64,000 nt of DNA from Paraescarpia echinospica. Lineage: Eukaryota; Annelida; Polychaeta; Sabellida; Siboglinidae. The stretch is from contig CM034538.1 of assembly GCA_020002185.1 (NCBI GenBank), positions 68,398,183 through 68,462,182 of the forward strand, in the 5' to 3' direction. The translations under genes and the position numbers were made by a program. The notes beneath the pieces are model-generated. The model saw only the letters and a program-made list of their open reading frames with translations. It ran no database searches and was not told the DNA's origin. This document shows, one piece after another, positions 43,201 to 52,200 of the stretch; the first letter of the stretch is position 1; each line of letters begins with the position of its first letter.

Positions 43201-46200
43201 GGTGTTATAGGTGAATAATGTGAGTGGTGTTGTAGGTGTGAGTCATGTGAGTGGTGATGTAGATGTGAGTCATGTGAGTGGTGTTGTATGTGTGAGTCAT
43301 GTGTTGTATGTGTCAGTTTTGTGTATGTGGTGTTGTAGGTGTAAGTCATGTCAGTGATGTTGTAGACATGAGTCATGTCTGTGGTGTGTTGTATGTGTGA
43401 GTCATGTGAGTGGTGTTGATGTGAGTTATGTGGTGTTGTAGGTGTATGTGGCTGAGCTGCAGGTGGAGGTGCCCGTGTGTGCCAAGCGAACGCTGCACCA
43501 CTGGCAGCAGTCAGACATCCAGGCGGTGGGTGGCCTTCACTTCTCCCTTCTAATCTTCATCATATGTAGGCTGTCCTTGAAAGCAATTATTGTGGTTGAA
43601 ATGCCTGCAATGTGGTTTTGTGTTTTCACACTCTAAATTGTTTACAAACAGAGTTTTTAATTTCCTTGTTGGGCCTTTTCTTCCCTTGGCATAAACAGCA
43701 AGTAGAAGGGACTAACAGGTATGAACAACTTCCTCTCAAACAACTGTCTGGTGCTCTACCTGGCTAACTATTATCTCTACAATTGACATGATGCTTTCTA
43801 TATTTTTAATGAAACAAGTATCTGCCACAGTTCAACCAGCATTTAGTCATTTTCATTTACACAGTGTTATTTATGTTTTTCATGTGTCCTCATATTAGAC
43901 AGTAATTGAACAAATGTAACAACATAATGCCACTAACCTAGAGTGACTGTCCATAGGCTGTGTGTCATCTGTTGCTGTTTGTTTGTCGTAGATCATGGAC
44001 GGCTGGCAGCCAACTGCTAAACACTGCACTATCCTAGACATCCGATCTCTCCTGCAGGAAGTCTCCATCACTGAGGTAAGACATATCACTTCTCTAAGGG
44101 GTGGTCTCATGGGCCTAACTGTCCACATACGTATGTTTACTGTTGGTTCAGACCTCCTCCCACAACAACAACTTGTAGTGTGAAACTTCAGGTAATCAGA
44201 AGGCAATCAAATGACTCATGTTTTGAAATCCATGATTGTCATATTTCTTCTAGATAATAGAAGGAAAGATCTTACGTTTAAAACAAAAATTATGCACATT
44301 TGAGGGCAAACCCATTTGGCACTGACTTTTAAAGATTTTTTTGAGGCAGTATTATATGGCACAGTCAATTTGGCTGTGCCCTGTCGTTTACTTTCTGAGA
44401 CACAACAGCCAGATGTCAGGGAAATATGGTAAATGGCCACATGACGGTTGCCAAGTTGAAGGCATGCATCATGATTGTGGATGGACATTTAAGAAGACTG
44501 TTTTTCAGGTGGAGATGGAGGACTCTGTGGCTGAGACTGATGTAGAGACAGCAGTGAAGGAAACAACCAAGAAAACTCCCAGTCTGGAGGAAGAGATCAA
44601 AGCGGTAGGTTTCACTCACCTGCCAGGTGATGATGGCGCCACCTGTGAACACCGAAAAGACACATTCTCCACATATAGTTCAACTCTGTGTAATCATCTC
44701 TGGCAGTTACCAAATCGACACAATTTTGTTGGTTTCATGCCATATGATGCCCATGAAATCTGCGTTCGTTGGTGTGGTAATGTGTTTGTTGGTGTGGTAA
44801 TGTGTTACGTACCCAAGTGAGTATATGACTGTTAGGAATTACCAATACAGTGCACGGGTACATAGCGAGTACTGTTACATGGGTCTGTCATCACTATGAA
44901 AGGCCTGCAGCTTCCAGGTGTGTTGTACATTAGTGCGAGGTAGGTACTCTCAGTCCTTGTGTAGAGGTAAGTGCACTAGTATCACACCTACGTGGCGGAT
45001 GTCAGTCTCAGCTTGGGTGAGTTTCTATTTGGGCTCACGATGGTATTTAATGCAACTGGTGATGATGACGATGATGCCTGGCTGTCTGCCATTGGTACTT
45101 GTTTCTCATTTATTGTTGTGGTTGTGTAAATTCATGTGTGATTATAACTGGTTATAAAAGTGCTTGAAAGAAGCGTCTGTTGTCGGGAAAGATTATGTTT
45201 GCGATACATCATTACTATGTTGAAGAACCAGTAGTTCTACTGACTATGTTATCTTCCAGTACATTATACTCTTTCCAGATAGATATGCTCCTTATCACTG
45301 AACATTGCAGTGTCATTTAAAAACCAACTAACTGGCGTAATAAAATCACCGTTAAAGTTTAAATTTATTTTGTGATGTGCATTCTGCAGTTTGTGCTATT
45401 TTAACTGATGCTGTTTGTATCAGGCCATTTGTAACATTCTCCACATGTTACCAGTCTCTCTTAGATTGGTGTCCTAATCAAAAAATCATGTAGTTGCACT
45501 AATATTGCAACATGCCAAATAAACCATATCACCGCTTGTCTCAGAAATTAAATATACATTTAACATGTGCACATAACTGCATACATAATGTGTATATAAT
45601 TTTGTTATTTAACAAGGTCTCTATAAATGTATATGTGTATATAACCATCCAATGAGTGTAAAAGTGTGCAGACGGTTTGACCACGTTCTAGCAGTGAGAC
45701 GGATGTGGTTCCTAAAGTAATTATATTTAATTACTTTAAACTTATAGTATTCGACTTCAGCCCACTGTTAATAAATGCCCAATGATTTGTAGTTTGTTTG
45801 CCTTTTGCAGTTTGTGCCCCTCATATATGTCCATTACATATACGTCATGACCGTGTGAGCCTGTTCTCCTACCCCGCCCCTATGGCAGTATTGTTTGTCT
45901 TGGATGTTGTGTAGACATCTTGAGAAGTAGTTTCATGATAACATCTGATGCAAATGACACACGGTTTAATATTTCACTCACCACAAGTCCTGTTTTTTTT
46001 AGTCTTTTAAGATTCATCAATAAACTGTTCAGTAATCCCACTCTGTATATTTTGCAAGTACTATTCCGTTGTTGAGTTTTAGAGTAAATCTGATCAACAG
46101 ACCTAAGAACAAACGTGTCCGCTTCGGCATTCTATCTTTGGTTCACTTGTTTTAATTAAATTACATCTGTGTGTATTTAATGTTTTCTATGCTTGGCCCT

Positions 46201-49200
46201 CTGAGTCTTATTTTAAGTGTAGGCACAATGTCCACATTTACTGGTTTGTAGTTATAAATTTACGTCCTTGTGTCTTATTTTGAGTGTAGGCACGATGTCC
46301 ACATTTACTGGTTTATTGTTATAACTTTACATCCTTGTAAAAGAGGTAGTGCACATTTGGTAAGGTTTAATGAATAAATAGTGATTATTATGACCATTAT
46401 TTATAGTAGTACTAACAAATATTCATGTCAATAAGATAAGGATCCTTAATATCTACAGATGTATGATATAACTTGTCATTTTACTGCCAGATGTGTAATT
46501 CTAGTAAAGATGAAACCCACACATTGCTGTCTATTTTGAAATGCAAAACTAGTTTATTTACCCCCCCCCCTTGAGTATGTTTGCATGTGTGTGGATGTTC
46601 AAAGAACGACCATTCTTAATCTGTTGGCCTGATATTGTTAACATGCAACAATGAAGTTGTCTCCAATACTCTACTTGTTGTTTTCTCAGTCACTACTAGT
46701 GTCATCGCTTGACATGTCAAGTGTCAAGCTGACACAGCATGTCATTGCATGTAGACCTCCTAGTCCCAGTGACGTGTCATCACCACATCCCAGTTAGGTA
46801 ATGTCAGTTCTTGGAGTCTCCATGTTGTCCTTACATCTGTGTCAGCGTCTTGCTGATGTTGCAGTTATTCTCTGCTGACAGTCAAAGTTGTATTTGCTAG
46901 ATACGCAGCTGGTGAATAAACATAACTTCATTGGTATTAAATGACATCTTATGCTGTCCACCCCAATGGGTGAAAGCTGTAAAATGGTTGTCCCATGAGT
47001 TAAGCCCATATCCCACAATGTCTGTTTATTACACCTTCTCTGGTCTTGAAGTTGATAATGTTCTCACTGATGAAGCATTTCAAAACACTTAAATAGGTGA
47101 ATTTGGTATGTGCCATAACAAAGTGATATTCCACACAATGCTGTAGCAGAATGTGGTATTTCATAGGGTTGGGAACACAGCAAAACAATATCAAAATATC
47201 TCATCATGAGTGGCAGAAATGTACAGTAATTATTATGTTGAACCATTTATTGATATCCACAAGGACATTTCTATTCAGTATTACAACTATAATGTACGAC
47301 CTTTGTAATCAGTTCACATTTTTGCCACGCGAGTTACATTAAAAATAAATCAGACAAATAATTCAGACCTTTTTGTTTATGTTTGGCAAAATAAAGAATA
47401 TATTTGCATATAATATCTAATTGTTTGACTCTTCCGCAGATGACTGACTCGTCCAACTGCAGCAGGAAGAACTTGTCCACATAATCTGTGATTTCAATTT
47501 TTTCATTGCAGTGCTTCACGTGTCATTTGTATTTTGAATGTTCCTCTGATGCCTGCTCAGTGTTGTTTTTGTAGTCCTCGAAAATGACAATCAGTGAAGA
47601 TGAATGAACAACTAATGGTTTTCTTTTCTCAGTGCAGAATTATTGGAGAGTTTCTTCATTCCTGGCCATGCATGAGGTCACGTGACAAGTGTAGAATAGT
47701 TTTGTTTATATGTGACTGGTGAATATCTCATCGATATGTTGAGAAACTGGCAGGCTATGTGTTGCATGTCATGTAATCATCTGTCAGGAGTAGTCCGGTT
47801 GGATGTCTAATTCTAAAGACATTGTTATGCCCTGTCATGAGTCAAGTTGCTTCAGTTTGAGACAGTTTTTAACCAGTTTCAGAAAAAAATGGCACAGGTT
47901 TCTGTTTAATTTCAAACTATATTCTTTCCAGACAGAAATGCATCTCTTTTTCAGCATTGACTTGATGAACTGTTGTATAGCTAACCTCAAGACTGTTTGG
48001 TTCTATATAAAAACACTGCTACCCGTTGATATTGCATCTGTATTTAATTAGGGTTATGTTGGGTGATGTTCTTTGTGTTTACAATATTGAAATGTGTATC
48101 TACCTTTTAAAATTCTGTTTTGTGGTGTCATCAGAATAATGAGGCAATGCTGGACTAGAAAGGGAGCAGCCATTTTATTGTTTTAAGTTATCTCATAAAG
48201 GAAACTAGCATCAGTTGTAGTGTTGAAGATGTCATTGTCTGACTGTATTTTTTTGTCAAATTAACAATAACAAATTCAATCAAAAATATAAGGACGGAAA
48301 ATACCAAATAAAACACTGGGTAGTTTGATAATTTTTTTCAGCTGCATATCCCCTATAAGATTATTTTCATTTATGTGAAATTCTACACATTTGTGATGAT
48401 CTGAGGTGATTTCTTTTAGAATTACACTGTGTCGGTGGGTACAGTTGTGCAGCCTGTTAAGATATAGTTACAGTGGGTGTTGAGATATCAAAAACATGGC
48501 ACCTACTCGTGTATCTGGAACAGCATGTTCTCTTCAGGAAGCCACAATGGGGTTGTGCCTGTGTATTGCCAGTGTTGATGATTGCAACAGCTTGTTGTTG
48601 AAGTTTCTCACATAGAGCCTGCAGTGTCGCTGTCTAACGTTAGAAGTCTTCCTCGTGCGTTAGGTGTACACACAGAGCAAGTGGGAGATAGAGGCATCAG
48701 AGGAACAACTCGGTAAGTCAACCTCTCTTAACTTCGCGTTCGTTTTACGTGCGTTTTTTATCGCGGTTCCACGTCAGCATTTTGTACTTGATTGCATCGC
48801 ATTTTTGTCATCGTGTCGAGGCGTCTTTTTGTTTGAAGCGCGTGATTTTGTCTCATCGAAAACTGAATTTGATTAAACTATGAGTGCAAATCATGATGGG
48901 TAATGTAAACGAAACATCAGATGCAGTCGTGATAGCAACTGGAGCATTTCGAGGAAATATGTGCCGCTTACAGTTTAGGTAGAATGAAGGTTTCAGCAAT
49001 AAAAACAAATGTGGAAAGAGTTGACAAGACATCATCAGTCATCAGACATCATCACGGCCAGACAAATGATGGAAATCGATCAGAAAGAACATTGCTATTA
49101 CACATTGATTAGATATTGACACAGAAGCTGCAACACCATTGTAAAATGGCATCGCACAGTGAGAGATGATTTTATTAGGTTGCTTGTTGGTGGCATATTA

Positions 49201-52200
49201 GCAGAAAACAAATGCATTGTTGACAGTTTTATGCATTAGAAAGGCCTGCAGCGTAATAAATAAATTCATGTATTTGCCACACTCTTGGTGCACTTCAAGC
49301 CAACCCTGGAGTGCAGTGAAGCATCGTGGTTCAATAAACCATCTGCATGTTTCAGTCTCTTGTCTTCTGTGCATCATTCTTTGTTATAGAATAGGCGTAA
49401 AAGCTTTTGTTAATTTATACTGTTCGCGTGATTTTGGACAACAACTGCATCTATGTTTGCATCAAGCATGGAGAATTTTTTCACCACATGAATGTGGACA
49501 ATGGACTCTGCTACACCTCTGCACTGTTGCCAACAGGATGTCGTGCCTTGAGACAGTTTTCCAGTTTGTCGCCAATTGTACGAGAGTGCAACCATTCCAC
49601 TTAGGAGACGTGTGTTTTTTGATGTGGCAAATCATTTTTGACATCCATCCACTGATGGCGATGATCTTCACATTTTGGAGAGAAAAAACATTTAAGTCGA
49701 CTTGTTTATACCAGTATACAATGTTCTGTTACAATACTCATATAAAGTATTACAGTACAATTCAAAGTAAGATTCAATCAGATGTCATAAAACACTGATA
49801 AAATGTTGATCAGCCATTTAATAAAATATAGTCATTAGCAGACAGCAGCCTTTTGTTGTTTGTTTTGAAATGTTTGGAAGATGCCAATGTTACCTGCTAT
49901 TCATATAATATTCGTGTGTAAATGCAACAAATATGTCTGCTTGTCAGTAATATTAAATTTTCGCGAAAACTTATTGTGTTTCCATGTGCGTCTTTTTTGT
50001 GGATTCCAAGCGACTTTGATTTTTTGCGGCTATCCCTTAATAAAGCTTCATCGTGTGACTCGCGGATCATCAACCTGTTTTTACACCTTTTTGAGACTTC
50101 AGTTGTACGTGTTGTAACATTGTAATGAGATGTAGTAGTTGCAGTGGACACTCATGAATTGGTCTTTTACTTGTAACATGCGTTGATGGAGATGGGAGGT
50201 GTCTAAAAAACAATCTTGTTCATTGCATGTTCTCAATCTGCTCAAGGAAGGCTACAGGATAGGACAGTGTCTGAAGTTCATTGGAATGGATGTGTTCAAC
50301 ATTTAAGTATTAGTGAGGTTAGCTGTGTGCGTTGAATAATGAGATGCTGTTTAGAGTGTGGCAGGACCCTAGCCTTTTAAACTTTCTCGAGCAGTTTGTT
50401 ATTGCTGTTGGTAAATGGTGTGACTTTTTGACATGTTTCGTTATGGATACATATGTTGTGTTGTGGCTGATATTGCTGTGTTGTTTCATCACAGATGCCT
50501 GCATTGTCTTGTAATTGGTATTGCTATAGTAGTTTATGACAGACACATATGGGGTGTTATGAGTGACACAGTTGTAACATTTTGTAGCAGACACTAAACA
50601 GATGGAGGCCAATGTGATACTTGACAATGCTGTGTCGTGTTGTGACTCGGAATTACCTAGCTTTGTCTGTTACGTTTGCAATGTTGTGACTGACAATGAT
50701 GTAGAGTTGTGAAATGACATCAGTGTTGTGGTGTTGTGATTGAAAGTGTTGTGGTGTTGTGACTGACAGTGTTGTAGTGTTGTGACTGACAGTGTTGTGG
50801 TATTGTGACTGACAGTGTTGTGGTGTTGTGACTGACAGTGTTGTGGTGTTGTGATTGAAAGTGTTGTGGTGTTGTGACTGACAGTGTTGTAGTGTTGTGA
50901 CTGACAGTGTTGTGGTATTGTGACTGACAGTGTTGTGGTGTTGTGACTGACAGTGTTGTGGTGTTGTAACTGACATTGTTGTGGTGTTGTGATTGACAGT
51001 GTTGGTGTTGTGACTGACAGTGCTGTGGTGTTGTGACTGACAGTGTGGTGGTGTTGTGACTGGCAGTGTTGTGGTGTTGTGACTGACAGTGTTGTGGTGT
51101 TATGACTGACAGTGTTGTGACTGACAGTGTGGTGGTGTTGTTACTGGCAGTGTTGTGGTGTTGTGACTGACAGTGTTGTGACTGACAGTGTGGTGGTGTT
51201 GTGACTGATAGTGTTGTGACTGGCAGTGTGGTGGTGTTGTGACTGACAGTGTTGTGGTGTTGTGACTGACAGTGCTGTGGTGTTGTGACTGACAGTGTTG
51301 TGACTGACAGTGTGGTGGTGTTGTGACTGGCAGTGTTGTGGTGTTGTGACTGACAGTGTTGTGGTGTTGTGACTGGCAGTGTTGTGACTGACAGTGTGGT
51401 GGTGTTGTGACTGACAGTGCTGTGGTGTTGTGACTGACAGTGTTGTGACTGACAGTGTGGTGGTGTTGTGACTGGCAGTGTTGTGGTATTGTGACTGACA
51501 GTGTTGTGACTGACAGTGTGGTGGTGTTGTGACTGACAGTGTTGTGGTGTTGTGACTGACAGTGTTGTGACTGGCAGTGTGGTGGTGTTGTGACTGACAG
51601 TGTTGTGACTGGCAGTGTGGTGGTGTTGTGACTGGCAGTGTTGTGACTGGCAGTGTGGTGGTGTTGTGACTGACAGTGTTGTGACTGGCAGTGTGGTGGT
51701 GTTGTGACTGACAGTGTTGTGACTGGCAGTGTGGTGGTGTTGTGACTGACAGTGTTGTGACTGGCAGTGTGGTGGTGTTGTGACTGACAGTGTGGTGGTG
51801 TTGTGTTGCAGACAAATTGGATGGTATCCGAGCAGTGAAGAAGAAGCAGGAAGATCACCCGCAGCGCCTAGAGGACTACCTGCAGCTGCCCGACGACTAC
51901 GACTCACGCACCTCACAGCCCGGACAGAAACGGGTACGATACCTGCACACTCAGTGGATGGTGGTGATGGCTGTCAGGTGGTCACTGGATCACTTGGTTG
52001 TGTAGTCAGGTGGTCACTGGATCACTTGGTTGTGCAGTCAGGTGGTCACTGGATCACTTGGTTGTGCAGTCAGGTGGTCACGGGATCACTTGGTTGTGCA
52101 GTCAGGTGGTCACGGGATCACTTGGTTGTGCAGTCAGGTGGTCATGGGATCACTTGGTTGAGTAGTCACGTGGTCATGGGATCACTTGGTTGTGCAGTCA

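Noticed and set aside
49217..49798. 193-residue + ORF inside intron 18
   Set aside because: No recognisable family, AT-rich composition, ordinary Cys/Phe-rich noise translation, no splice fit with YLPM1.
50720..51916. 398-residue - strand ORF of CQSQHHNTVSHN repeats
   Set aside because: Shadow of the GTGTTGTGACTGACA array, antisense to YLPM1 intron 18.
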